A stretch of DNA of 64,000 bases from CAWJNF01 sp963844235 (GTDB lineage: Bacteria; Actinomycetota; Thermoleophilia; Gaiellales; Gaiellaceae). The stretch spans positions 248,001-312,000 of the forward strand of contig CAWJNF010000005.1 of the NCBI GenBank assembly GCA_963844235.1, written 5' to 3'. The notes beneath the pieces are model-generated. The model was not told where the DNA came from. It searched no databases and worked only from the letters and a program-made list of their open reading frames with translations. The translations under genes were made by a program, and so were the position numbers. Positions 54,149 to 62,439 of the stretch are shown here, in pieces. The first letter of the stretch is position 1; each line of letters begins with the position of its first letter.

Positions 54149-54221
54149 GGGGTCAAGTCTTGCATAGGTACATAACGGACTAGCGGTGGGCTCCTTATGT
54201 TCGTATGCAAGACTTGACCCC
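54149..54221. mobile_element. MITE-like inverted repeat, copy 2
   Basis: 73 bp: GGGGTCAAGTCTTGCAT at the left, ATGCAAGACTTGACCCC at the right, perfect 17-bp inverted repeats, interior pairing ACATAA/TTATGT. Homologous to 44446-44531. It lies 12 nt after the preceding stop and 17 nt before the next GTG, so it occupies the position of the promoter or ribosome-binding region. Confidence 0.72.
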
Positions 54222-54238
54222 GGTCGTTGGGGCCGGGC

Positions 54239-55234
54239 GTGATCGGACTTGCGAAGCTGGCGCCGGGGCCCGGGAACGTCGGGCTGGCCCAGCGCCCTCA
54301 GCGGGCGGTGGAGCCCGGCGAGGCGCTGCTCGAGGTGCGAGGGGCCGGGGTCTGCGGCACGGATCTCCACATCGAAGCTGCGGAGTACGCGAGCGCGCCA
54401 CCGGTCACGATGGGCCACGAGGTCTCGGCCGTCGTTGTCGCTGTCGGCGATGGTGTCGATGAAGGCTGGGTCGGTGCCCGCGTAGCGTGCGAGACGTACT
54501 TCTCGACCTGTGGCGCCTGTGAGTGGTGTCGCGACGGGCACCCGAACCTCTGCCCCGAGCGGCGCTCGATCGGCTCGTTCGTCGACGGAGGCTTCGCGCC
54601 GCGGGTCATCGTCCCCGCGACCAGCCTCCATCGCATCCCGGACTGGCTCGACGAGCACGCTGCCGTGCTGCTCGAGCCGCTGGCGTGCGTCTGCCACTGC
54701 CTGCTCGATCCGCAGAAGGTCGCACTCGGCGATCGCGTGCTGGTCACCGGGCCGGGGCCTATCGGGCTGCTCGCGGCGCAGGTCGCGCGCGCGCTCGGCG
54801 GGTCGGTGCTGCTCGTCGGTCTGCCGACGGACGAGCCGCGGCTGGATGTCGCGCGGGCGCTGGGGTTCGAGACGGCCGACGAGGCCGTGCAACCCGGCAG
54901 CTTCGACGTGGTGGTCGAGTGCTCCGGCAGCGCAGGCGGCGCTGCCGCGTGTCTCGAAGCGGCGCGTCGTCGCGGGCGCTACGTCCAGATCGGCGTGTTC
55001 GGCAAGCCCGTCACGCTTCCCTTCGATCGGGTCTTCGAGAAGGAGCTCGTCGTCACCTCGGGCTTTGCGTCGACGCCGAGCTCCTGGCGGCGTGCGCTCG
55101 AGCTCGTCGAGTCGAGGCGCCTGGAGCTCGGGCCGCTCGTCTCCGAGGTGGCTCCGCTCACCGACTGGGAGCGTGTCTTCGCCGACCTGCGGGCGGGTCG
55201 CGGAGTCAAGGTCGTGTTCGACCCGCGTCTGTGA
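54239..55234 (+). CDS. Zinc-dependent medium-chain dehydrogenase (sorbitol/threonine dehydrogenase-like), second paralogue
   Basis: 331 residues. GAGVCGTDLHIEAAEYASAP and VTMGHEVSAVVVAVGDGVDE give the catalytic zinc site; structural-zinc cysteines in CGACEWCRDGHPNLCPERRS; Rossmann motif VLVTGPGPIGLLAAQVARAL; VVVECSGSAGGAAACLEAAR. NAD(P)-linked oxidation of a polyol or sugar. GTG at 54239 is taken because the N-terminus is already short; TTG 54227 is possible. The MITE copy ends just before it. Confidence 0.9.
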   Translation: MIGLAKLAPGPGNVGLAQRPQRAVEPGEALLEVRGAGVCGTDLHIEAAEYASAPPVTMGHEVSAVVVAVGDGVDEGWVGARVACETYFSTCGACEWCRDGHPNLCPERRSIGSFVDGGFAPRVIVPATSLHRIPDWLDEHAAVLLEPLACVCHCLLDPQKVALGDRVLVTGPGPIGLLAAQVARALGGSVLLVGLPTDEPRLDVARALGFETADEAVQPGSFDVVVECSGSAGGAAACLEAARRRGRYVQIGVFGKPVTLPFDRVFEKELVVTSGFASTPSSWRRALELVESRRLELGPLVSEVAPLTDWERVFADLRAGRGVKVVFDPRL

Positions 55235-55281
55235 GAGCGCTGGTGTAGGTTCGCGTTCGTCCGTTCCCCGAGGGAGGTCAC

Positions 55282-56262
55282 ATGAAGATCGGCCTGTTCT
55301 CCGTCCTGTTCAACGACAAGCCGCTCGAGGAGGTCGCCGACTACGCGGCCGGGCTGGGCTACGAGGCCTTCGAGCTCGCCGCCTGGCGGGGCTCGAACCA
55401 CTTCGACACCGACCGCGCCCACGAGGACAAGCAGTACGGGCACGGGGTCAAGAAGCTTCTGGCCGATCGCGGCATCGAGATCTCGGCGCTTTCGAACCAC
55501 CTCTTCTCGCAGATGGTGCTTCCCTTCCAGGACGCCTCCCTCGACGAATGGGCGGGCACCTCGGACAAGGAGGAGATGGTCAAGCTCGGTACCGACCACA
55601 TCATCAAGACAGCCGAGGTCGCTTCGGAGCTCGAGATCAAGACGGTGTGCGGCTTCTTCGGCTCCACGGTTTGGGAAAGCTGGTACATCTGGCCGCCCCA
55701 GCGCCTGGCGATCTACGACGAAGGCTGGGATCTCTTCGTCGAGCGCTGGAACCCGATCCTCGACCGCTTCAAGGAGCTCGGCGTCCGCTTCGCGCACGAG
55801 TGCCACCCGACCGAGATCGCGTACAACGTCTACACGGCGCGCGAGGCCGTCAAGCGCCTCGACCGGGACGACTGGGGCTTCAACTTCGACCCGAGTCACA
55901 TGATCTGGCAGATGATCGACCCGGTCGTCTTCATCAAGGAGTTCGGCGACCGCATCCTCCACGTCCACGCGAAGGACTGGGAGCTCCAGAAGGACATCGT
56001 CCACATCGACGGGGTGACCGGCACCGGGTCGTGGCAGCGCAAGGACCGTGCGGCACGCTACCGGGTGCCCGGCTGGGGGGACGTCGAGTGGCGACGCGTG
56101 ATCACGGCCCTGCTCGAGGTGGGCTACGACTTCGTGCTGTCGTTCGAGCACGAGGATCCGGTCATGTCCGAGGAGGACGGCTGCGAGCAGTGCATCAAGT
56201 ACCTGAAGCCGCTCCTGATCAAGAAGCCGCTCGTTCCCGGCCAGGCCTGGTGGCTTGCATAG
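55282..56262 (+). CDS. Sugar phosphate isomerase/epimerase (TIM barrel), fourth paralogue
   Basis: 326 residues. MKIGLFSVLFNDKPLEEVAD, LGYEAFELAAWRGSNHFDTD, GVRFAHECHPTEIAYNVYTA (Glu, His), WGFNFDPSHMIWQMIDPVVF (Asp, His), RILHVHAKDWELQKDIVHID (His), DFVLSFEHEDPVMSEEDGCE (Glu). Typical of isomerases that work together with Gfo/Idh/MocA dehydrogenases, one of which is the next gene. ATG after GAGGGAGG. The stop lies inside a perfect hairpin. Confidence 0.91.
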   Translation: MKIGLFSVLFNDKPLEEVADYAAGLGYEAFELAAWRGSNHFDTDRAHEDKQYGHGVKKLLADRGIEISALSNHLFSQMVLPFQDASLDEWAGTSDKEEMVKLGTDHIIKTAEVASELEIKTVCGFFGSTVWESWYIWPPQRLAIYDEGWDLFVERWNPILDRFKELGVRFAHECHPTEIAYNVYTAREAVKRLDRDDWGFNFDPSHMIWQMIDPVVFIKEFGDRILHVHAKDWELQKDIVHIDGVTGTGSWQRKDRAARYRVPGWGDVEWRRVITALLEVGYDFVLSFEHEDPVMSEEDGCEQCIKYLKPLLIKKPLVPGQAWWLA

Positions 56263-56289
56263 AGGAATCGCGCGAGCGCGATTCCTCTA
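56260..56289 (+). promoter_or_regulatory. Perfect intercistronic palindrome (30 bp)
   Basis: TAGAGGAATCGCG-cgag-CGCGATTCCTCTA starting at the stop codon of the isomerase gene and ending 15 nt before the next ATG. The 13-bp stem without a T tract would work as a stabiliser or partial terminator between two genes of one pathway. Confidence 0.55.
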
Positions 56290-56304
56290 GGAGAGGAGGT
56301 TCGG

Positions 56305-57498
56305 ATGGCAGAGGAGCCACAGGTCGGGTTCGTGACGATGGGCGATGTCCGTTCCGACGAGGAGATCCCCTCGATCGGGATCGGGATGCTCGGCTACGCG
56401 TTCATGGGCAAGGCCCACACGAACGCGCTCAAGAAGATCGCGTACATGACGTGGCCACCGCCGTTCACGCCGCGGCTCGTCTCGATCGCAGGGCGCAACG
56501 AGGAGGCCGTGCGCGAGGCTGCGCGCCGCTACGGCTACGAGAAGTGGACGACGGACTGGCGTGAGGTGATCGCCGATCCGGACGTGCAGGTGTTCGACAA
56601 CGGGGGCCCGAACGACGTCCACCTCGAGCCCACCGTCGCCGCGGCGCAGGCGGGTAAGCACGTCATCTGCGAGAAGCCGCTCGGCCGAACGGCAGACGAG
56701 AGCTTTGAGATCTGGAAGGGCGTCGCCGCGACGGGCGTCAAGGCGATGACGGCGTTCAACTACCGCTTCTACCCGGCGATCGTGCTCGCGAAGGAGATCA
56801 TCGACGCCGGCGAGCTCGGCGAGATCTACCACTTCCGAGGGCGCTACCACCAGGAGTGGATCATGGATCCGGAGTTTCCGAAGGTGTGGCGCCTGGACAA
56901 GCAGGTCGCCGGCTCGGGCGCGCTCGGCGACCTCGGTGCGCATGTCATCGACCAGTCGCGCTACCTCGTCGGCGACCCGACCGCAGTCAACGGCATCCTG
57001 CGGACGTTCATCACCGAGCGGCCGGGCGGCACCGTCGACGTCGACGACGCCTTTCAGGCCACCGTGGAGTTCGAGAACGGCGCCATCGGCACGTACGAGG
57101 CGACCCGTTTCGCGGCCGGACGGAAGAACCAGATGCGCTGGGAGATCAACGGCTCCAAGGGCACGCTTCTGTTCGACGCCGAGCGCCAGAACGAGCTGCT
57201 CGCGCACTTCGTCGGGTCCGGCCCGGGCGACCGCGCTCAGGGCTTCCGCAACGTGCTCGTCTCCGAGGCGTACCACCCGTACTGGCAGCACTGGTGGCCG
57301 CACGGGCACATGATCGGGTGGGAGGACAACTTCGTCCACGAGCTCCTCCACCTGCTCACCTGCATCCGGGAAGATACGCCGGTGGGGCCGCGTGCGGCGA
57401 CGATGGAAGACGGCTACCGCTGCGCCGAGGTATGCGACGCGATCGTCCGCTCGCACGAGACCGGGCAGCGCCAGGAGATCACCTACCGGTCGCTGTGA
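56305..57498 (+). CDS. Gfo/Idh/MocA family NAD(P)-dependent oxidoreductase
   Basis: 397 residues. After a 28-residue lead, IGIGMLGYAFMGKAHTNALK is the Rossmann motif, then VSIAGRNEEAVREAARRYGY, HVICEKPLGRTADESFEIWK (EKP), AMTAFNYRFYPAIVLAKEII, and GALGDLGAHVIDQSRYLVGD (Asp/His catalytic region). Oxidises a hydroxyl of a sugar or cyclitol (inositol- or glucoside-dehydrogenase-like). ATG after GAGAGGAGG. Stop overlaps the GTG of the SDR gene (GTGA). Confidence 0.93.
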   Translation: MAEEPQVGFVTMGDVRSDEEIPSIGIGMLGYAFMGKAHTNALKKIAYMTWPPPFTPRLVSIAGRNEEAVREAARRYGYEKWTTDWREVIADPDVQVFDNGGPNDVHLEPTVAAAQAGKHVICEKPLGRTADESFEIWKGVAATGVKAMTAFNYRFYPAIVLAKEIIDAGELGEIYHFRGRYHQEWIMDPEFPKVWRLDKQVAGSGALGDLGAHVIDQSRYLVGDPTAVNGILRTFITERPGGTVDVDDAFQATVEFENGAIGTYEATRFAAGRKNQMRWEINGSKGTLLFDAERQNELLAHFVGSGPGDRAQGFRNVLVSEAYHPYWQHWWPHGHMIGWEDNFVHELLHLLTCIREDTPVGPRAATMEDGYRCAEVCDAIVRSHETGQRQEITYRSL

Positions 57499-58292
57499 GC
57501 GCGATCGATCTGAGCGGCAAGCGTGCCGTCATCACCGGCGCGTCCCAGGGAATCGGCCAGGCGGCAGCGATCGCGTTCGCCCGCGCGGGGGCGAACGTCG
57601 CCGGCTTCTACAGGCCGAACGCGCCCGGAGACGAGGAGGCCGATGCGGCCCGCACCGCAGAGGAGGTGCGCGCCGCGGGGCGCGAGGTGATCCTCCAGCG
57701 AGGCGATGCCGGCGACCCCGCTGCGCACGAGGCGATCGCGCAAGCCGCCGTCACCGCCTGGGGCGGGATCGACGTGTGGGTCAACAACGCGGCCGGCGTC
57801 ATGGTGAAGCCGTTCCTCGAGACGACGGCCGACGAGTGGCACCGCCTCATGGCAGCTAATCTCCACGGCTACTTCTACGGCTGCCAGGCAGCCGCGAGAG
57901 CCATGGCCCCCGAGGGCAAGGGCCGGATCGTGAACGTGAGCTCCGTGGCGCACATCCAGCCGATCGCGAACCTGGCTGCCTACTGCACGGCCAAGGGCGG
58001 CGTCAAGGCGCTCACGACGGTCCTCGCCGTGGAGCTTGCCCCGCTCGGGATCGCGGTCAACGCGGTGGCGCCCGGCGCGACCGAGACTCCGCTCAACGCT
58101 CCGACGTACACGCCGGAGGTACGCGCCACCTACGCGGAGCGGATCCCGCTCGGCCGGATCGCCACTCCGGACGAGGTTGCTCAGGCGATCGTCTTCCTGG
58201 CCTCGGACGCGGCGAGCTACGTCAACGGCGCCGAGCTCCTCGTCGACGGCGGCATCGTCCTCAACGGCACGGTCGGTCATGCGCGGACCTGA
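57495..58292 (+). CDS. Short-chain dehydrogenase/reductase (SDR)
   Basis: 265-residue classical SDR. RAVITGASQGIGQAAAIAFA, NNAAGVMVKPFLETTADEW, IVNVSSVAHIQPIANLAAYC with TAKGG (Ser, Tyr, Lys), NAVAPGATETPLNAP, ASYVNGAELLVDGGIVL. GTG at 57495 overlaps the upstream stop. Same pathway as the Gfo/Idh/MocA enzyme by overlap. The 269-bp gap after it (58293-58561) contains no gene I can support, only the degenerate tandem repeat at 58409. Confidence 0.93.
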   Translation: MSAIDLSGKRAVITGASQGIGQAAAIAFARAGANVAGFYRPNAPGDEEADAARTAEEVRAAGREVILQRGDAGDPAAHEAIAQAAVTAWGGIDVWVNNAAGVMVKPFLETTADEWHRLMAANLHGYFYGCQAAARAMAPEGKGRIVNVSSVAHIQPIANLAAYCTAKGGVKALTTVLAVELAPLGIAVNAVAPGATETPLNAPTYTPEVRATYAERIPLGRIATPDEVAQAIVFLASDAASYVNGAELLVDGGIVLNGTVGHART

Positions 58293-58408
58293 GTGGTGGT
58301 CGTCCGGACGTCCCGCGCGAGGGAACCCACCCCCCACCCACCACCCGGGGGAGGGTAGCGCCGGGGATGTGACGCGTTCGCCGCGGTTCGTGCCGAATCC
58401 GTGCCGAA

Positions 58409-58510
58409 CGGTCGCGCTGGGTGTGAGCGGGCGGTCGCGCTGGGGCTGTGGCAGGCGGTCGCAGTGGGGCTGGGCCACCTGGTCGTGCCCGCCCTCGGCG
58501 GCGCGGTCGT
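58409..58510. repeat. Degenerate ~24-bp tandem repeat
   Basis: About four to five imperfect units of the type CGGTCGCGCTGGGGCTGTGG, starting at 58409, 58432, 58456, about 58480 and about 58503. Units drift from left to right. Non-coding by appearance; located just upstream of the MBL-fold gene. Confidence 0.5.
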
Positions 58511-58561
58511 GCCCCAAGCCTCACGCCTACGAACGCGACGCGAATCCGATCGGGCCGACGC

Positions 58562-59467
58562 GTGGAGGTAGCTCCCGGCATCTACCGGATCGAGTCGATC
58601 CTCGGGCCGAGGCCGTTCTCGCAGTACCTGCTGAAGGACGAGCGGACCCTGCTCGTGGACACCGGCGTCAAGGAGACGCCGCGTGATGTCATCCTGCCGT
58701 TCCTCGCGGACGCCGGCGTCGATCCGTCAGGCCTCGATCTGATCCTCGACACGCACGCCGACGTCGACCACTTCGGTGGCAACGAGGCGATGCGCGCTGC
58801 GGCTCCGCGCGCCGTCCTTTGCGCGCACGCGGCCGACGCGGCCTGGATCCAGGATCGGGAGCTCATCCTGCGCGAGCGCTACGGGTGGTACGAGGCATAC
58901 GGGCTCGGCTACGACGCCGACACGTTCTCCTGGCTCAGAGACGCCATGGGCGCCGATGTCCCCCTGGATCTGCAGCTCAGTGGTGGCGAACGCTTCCGTC
59001 TGGGCCCACGTCTGACCGTCGAGGTACTCCACCTGCCGGGTCACTCGCCGGGCCACGTGGGTCTATGGGAGCCCGAGTCGCGGACGGCGATCGTCCAGGA
59101 CGCCGTGCTGGGCCGGGGGCTCCTGGACACGGACGGGAACGTCATCCATCCGCCGCCTGCCCTCCACGTCACCGAGTACGAGCGCTCCGCGACGCTACTG
59201 AAGGCACTGCGGCCGGCGCGGCTGCTGACCGCCCACTACGACGTGATCGAGGGTGCCGAGGTCGACCGGTTCCTCGACGACACGCTCGACTTCGTCCAGC
59301 GCGCCCGTGCCGCTGTGAAGCGCGCGCGCGACGCGGATCCGAGCATCGCCCTCGGTGACCTGCTTGCCGGCGTCGATGCCGAGCTCGGCCCGTTCAGCTC
59401 GATGCCGAACGAGCTCGCAGCGACCCTGCGTGGCATCCTCGAGGAGCAGGGGCTCGAGGCGCGATGA
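58562..59467 (+). CDS. Metallo-beta-lactamase-fold hydrolase
   Basis: 301 residues. VAPGIYRIESILGPRPFSQY, LLVDTGVKETPRDVILPFLA, LILDTHADVDHFGGNEAMRA (metal motif THADVDH, where the second ligand is Asp instead of the usual His), LHLPGHSPGHVGLWEPESRT (His), AIVQDAVLG (Asp) and LLTAHYDVIEGAEVDRFLDD (His). Thioesterase, lactonase or glyoxalase II-like activity is possible. GTG at 58562 because the conserved part begins there; the open frame upstream is Arg-rich and repeat-derived. The stop overlaps a 38-codon frame. Confidence 0.87.
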   Translation: MEVAPGIYRIESILGPRPFSQYLLKDERTLLVDTGVKETPRDVILPFLADAGVDPSGLDLILDTHADVDHFGGNEAMRAAAPRAVLCAHAADAAWIQDRELILRERYGWYEAYGLGYDADTFSWLRDAMGADVPLDLQLSGGERFRLGPRLTVEVLHLPGHSPGHVGLWEPESRTAIVQDAVLGRGLLDTDGNVIHPPPALHVTEYERSATLLKALRPARLLTAHYDVIEGAEVDRFLDDTLDFVQRARAAVKRARDADPSIALGDLLAGVDAELGPFSSMPNELAATLRGILEEQGLEAR

Positions 59468-59580
59468 GGCTCGAGGGCGGGTCGCCGGTGACGCGCGCTG
59501 CGCAGGCTCTCGGCGCCGCCACCCACGGCTACACGACCGATAGGGCGCCGGCTTCCGTGCTCCCGTCAATCACGTTCTAG
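59464..59580 (+). CDS. Possible 38-aa peptide, doubtful
   Basis: ATG overlaps the preceding TGA (ATGA), stop TAG at 59580, no recognisable family (starts MRLEGGSPVTRAAQALGAAT). It fills the 135-bp gap before the next isomerase gene. The overlap style matches real genes here, but nothing else supports it. It may be a remnant. Confidence 0.2.
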   Translation: MRLEGGSPVTRAAQALGAATHGYTTDRAPASVLPSITF

Positions 59581-59602
59581 CGACCGGCAAGGAGGAGGAT
59601 CG

Positions 59603-60424
59603 ATGGAACTGGGGATGATCAGCTCGACCTGGCTCGGCACCAAGGTCGATCGCCTGGAGGGGATCCGCCAGGCGAAGCAGATCGGGTTCGACACCTACGA
59701 CATCTTCGAGGATCCGCTCGACCTGACCGACGCGGACAGGGAGGAGATCAAGAAGACGTGCGAGGAGGTCGGCCTCCCGATCCGGTCGGTCGTCTGCGTC
59801 GCCTTCGGGCTCGTCGACTTCAATCCGTCGGTGCAACGCTTCACGCTCGACCGCATCAAGGCCTATGTCGACCAGGGCGCCTACCTCGGCGCGCGCAACG
59901 TCCTGCTCGTCGTCGGCGAGTACTTCTGGGACGGCGAGGTCTTCCCGCGTGAGGCGATCTGGGACATGGCCAAGGAGGCCGTCAAGAGCGCCGGAGAATA
60001 CGCGCAGACGAAGGGACTCGAGATCGTGCTCGAGCTCGAGCCGTTCACGGAGGCGCTGCTCAAGGACGTCGACGAGCTCGTGCGCTTCGTCCAGGAGATC
60101 GACCACCCCGCCGTCCGCGCGAACGCCGACATCTCCCACCTCCACCTCTCGAAGGCCTCCATCGACGACGTGAGCAAGATGACCGGCCTCATCGGTCACA
60201 TCCATCTGTCGGACTGTGACGGCAAGGTGCACGGCGACCTGCCGGCCGGCATGGGCGTGACGCCGATCGCCGACTACCTCGCTGCGATCCGCGACACCGG
60301 CTACGACGGCACGGTCTCCATCGAGCTCGAGTACTCGCCCGATCCGGACAAGATCGTCGAGTGGGCGCAGCAGGCCTACGACGGCACTGCGGCGATCATG
60401 CGCGAGCTCGGCGTCCGCGCCTAG
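59603..60424 (+). CDS. Sugar phosphate isomerase/epimerase (TIM barrel), fifth paralogue
   Basis: 273 residues. QIGFDTYDIFEDPLDLTDAD, GLEIVLELEPFTEALLKDVD (Glu), VRANADISHLHLSKASIDDV (Asp, His), MTGLIGHIHLSDCDGKVHGD (His, Asp), GTVSIELEYSPDPDKIVEWA (Glu). Resembles D-psicose/tagatose epimerase-like or inosose-isomerase-like members. ATG after AAGGAGGAGGATCG. 10 nt before the second Gfo/Idh/MocA gene, so isomerase plus dehydrogenase pairs occur twice in this run. Confidence 0.91.
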   Translation: MELGMISSTWLGTKVDRLEGIRQAKQIGFDTYDIFEDPLDLTDADREEIKKTCEEVGLPIRSVVCVAFGLVDFNPSVQRFTLDRIKAYVDQGAYLGARNVLLVVGEYFWDGEVFPREAIWDMAKEAVKSAGEYAQTKGLEIVLELEPFTEALLKDVDELVRFVQEIDHPAVRANADISHLHLSKASIDDVSKMTGLIGHIHLSDCDGKVHGDLPAGMGVTPIADYLAAIRDTGYDGTVSIELEYSPDPDKIVEWAQQAYDGTAAIMRELGVRA

Positions 60425-60434
60425 AGGACGACCG

Positions 60435-61523
60435 ATGGCCGCCATCGACCTCAACACCGGGCCCGACCTGCCGCCCAAGACCGACTACGGAATCGGCTGC
60501 ATCGGCGCCGGCTTCATCATGAAGGACATCCACCTGGTCGCCTACGAGGAGGCGGGCTTCGACGTCGTCGCGATCGCCTCGCGCACGCCCGCCAACGCCA
60601 AGGCGGCCGCCGAGGAGCGTGGCATCGGCACCGTCCACGACACGTGGCAGGCGCTTCTCGACGACGAGCGCGTCGAGATCGTCGACATCGCCTTTCCGCC
60701 CGACCAGCAGCTCGACATCGTCCGCGAGGCCGTGCAGCGGCCACACGTGAAGGGGATCCTGGCCCAGAAGCCGGTCGCGTTCACGCTGGAGGAGGCCGTC
60801 GAGATGACGCGGCTGTGCAACGAGGCGGGCGTCAAGCTCGGCGTCAACCACAACATGCGCTACGACCAGTCCATGCGCGCGCTCAAGTCTCTGCTCTCGG
60901 CCGGCGCGCTCGGCGAGCCGGTCGTAGCGGAGATCGTCATGAACGCCCGGCCGCACTGGCAGGAGTTCATCAAGCCCTACGGCCGCATCGCGCTGCTGAA
61001 CATGTCGATCCACCACCTCGACGCGTTCCGCTACCAGTTCGGCGATCCGGAGCGGATCCTCGTCTCGGTGCGCAGCGACCCGAGCCACGACTTCGCGCAC
61101 GAGGACGGGATGGCCTTCTACATCCTCGAGTACGCCGGCGGCCTGCGCGCGGTCGGGCTCGACAACTGCTACACGTGGTCCGACCACGGAATCCAGTGGC
61201 GCGTCGAGGGCACCGAGGGAATCGCGAAGGGCACGATCGGCTGGCCCGACTACCCGGCCGGGAGCCCCTCGACGATCGACTGGACAACACGGGCCATGAA
61301 CGGCGAGTGGGAGCGACCGCGCTGGGAAGAGCGCTGGTTCCCGCAAGCCTTCAAGGGCACGATGGGACAGCTCATGCGGGCGATCCAGGAGGACGCCGAG
61401 CCCGCCGTCTCGGGCCGGACGACGCTCGGCACGATGGCGCTCGTCGAGGCCGCCTACCGCTCCGCGGCCGAAAGGCGCGCGGTCGAGCCACGGGAGATTC
61501 TCGACGAAGCCGGAATCGGCTAG
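60435..61523 (+). CDS. Gfo/Idh/MocA family NAD(P)-dependent oxidoreductase, second paralogue
   Basis: 362 residues. GIGCIGAGFIMKDIHLVAYE, VVAIASRTPANAKAAAEERG, ILAQKPVAFTLEEAVEMTRL (QKP in place of EKP), KLGVNHNMRYDQSMRALKSL, LLNMSIHHLDAFRYQFGDPE (His-His near the catalytic site). The Gln in place of the usual Glu is seen in some members. Its 3' end overlaps the convergent nucleotidyltransferase gene by 4 nt. Confidence 0.92.
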   Translation: MAAIDLNTGPDLPPKTDYGIGCIGAGFIMKDIHLVAYEEAGFDVVAIASRTPANAKAAAEERGIGTVHDTWQALLDDERVEIVDIAFPPDQQLDIVREAVQRPHVKGILAQKPVAFTLEEAVEMTRLCNEAGVKLGVNHNMRYDQSMRALKSLLSAGALGEPVVAEIVMNARPHWQEFIKPYGRIALLNMSIHHLDAFRYQFGDPERILVSVRSDPSHDFAHEDGMAFYILEYAGGLRAVGLDNCYTWSDHGIQWRVEGTEGIAKGTIGWPDYPAGSPSTIDWTTRAMNGEWERPRWEERWFPQAFKGTMGQLMRAIQEDAEPAVSGRTTLGTMALVEAAYRSAAERRAVEPREILDEAGIG

Positions 61524-62416
61524 ACGCCAAGGGCGGGCTCCCCGCTGCGCGGGAGCCTCCGTACGCCTTCGAGATGCGCGGTCACGGCGGCGTCCAGCTG
61601 GAGCGGGTACGTGTAGCCGAGCGCGTCGCCCACCTCGGACGCCACGCGCCGGAAGAGCGCGGTCGTGCGGAAGAGGGCGTCCCAGTTGTCGTCGCTGTCG
61701 ACTCCGACGTAGGTTGCGGCCAGCCGGGACCACAGATCCGCCGGCAGCATTCGCTCGAGGCCGCGGCCGTAGGCGCCCGGCTTCACCGACCAGGCGTGGT
61801 CGAGCTCGATGCGCCATTCGAGGAACCGGCGCAGAGCAACGAACTTGGCGTCGTAGTCGAGCGAGAACTTGGCGAAGACGATCTCGCCGCGCCAGAGGGC
61901 CTTCGCCGTGCAGATCGCGTCCCACCAGAACTCGTGCACGAGCGCCTCGTACTGCTCCCTGGTCGGCTTCGGGGGGATGTGCGCTCGGTACGTCGGCGAC
62001 GGCCATTGGGCCGTCCTCCCATCCTTGTCGAGCAGAACCCGATAGCCGACGTCCAGGTCGCTCGGGAGAGCTGCCGCCTCCGACACGCGCTGCAAGAGGG
62101 ACTCCGGCCACAGCATGTAGTCGACCCTGACTCCGTCCTCGTAGACGACGCCGCGGAAATACGTCGTGATGCCGTAGAGCTCGTGCTCGTCACCCCAGCC
62201 CACGAGCGGTGGCCCGTACCCCGACGTCCAGGAGTCGGTCGCGGCAAGAGCGGGAACGTCGCGGGCAGCGAGGATGACGTCGTAGTCCGACAGCACGTCG
62301 CCCCGGCCGTCCGGTGTCGCCCGTGAGCTCGTCAGGATCATCGCCCGGATCGACGCGCGGGCCTCGCCCCAGGCGACGAGCCGCGCGAGAACATCGGCCT
62401 CGTCCGGAAAGAGCAA
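61520..62416 (-). CDS. ANT(6)-like (streptomycin/aminoglycoside 6-) adenylyltransferase family protein
   Basis: 298 residues. IRAMILTSSRATPDGRGDVL SDYDVIL is the nucleotidyltransferase active site (SR...DxD), similar to AadK/ANT(6) enzymes. DYMLWPESLLQRV, YRVLLDKDGRT, EFWWDAICTAKALWRGEIVF, LEWRIELDHAWSVKPGAYGR and YTYPLQLDAAVTAHLEGVR follow the family in order. It may transfer AMP to an aminoglycoside or to another small molecule; many environmental homologues do not give resistance. ATG at 62416, 23 nt downstream of pckG on the same strand. Confidence 0.85.
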   Translation of the reverse strand: MLFPDEADVLARLVAWGEARASIRAMILTSSRATPDGRGDVLSDYDVILAARDVPALAATDSWTSGYGPPLVGWGDEHELYGITTYFRGVVYEDGVRVDYMLWPESLLQRVSEAAALPSDLDVGYRVLLDKDGRTAQWPSPTYRAHIPPKPTREQYEALVHEFWWDAICTAKALWRGEIVFAKFSLDYDAKFVALRRFLEWRIELDHAWSVKPGAYGRGLERMLPADLWSRLAATYVGVDSDDNWDALFRTTALFRRVASEVGDALGYTYPLQLDAAVTAHLEGVRRLPRSGEPALGV

Positions 62417-62439
62417 GACGACCCGGCGGGCGTCGGCGG

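Noticed and set aside
59464..59580. 38-codon frame as a confident gene
   Set aside because: Only the stop-start overlap supports it. No homology, no ribosome-binding site, no conserved motif, so it is kept at low confidence.
61520..62416. Calling the nucleotidyltransferase an antibiotic resistance gene
   Set aside because: ANT(6)-like sequence supports only the fold and family. Substrate specificity is not visible and chromosomal environmental homologues often have other roles.
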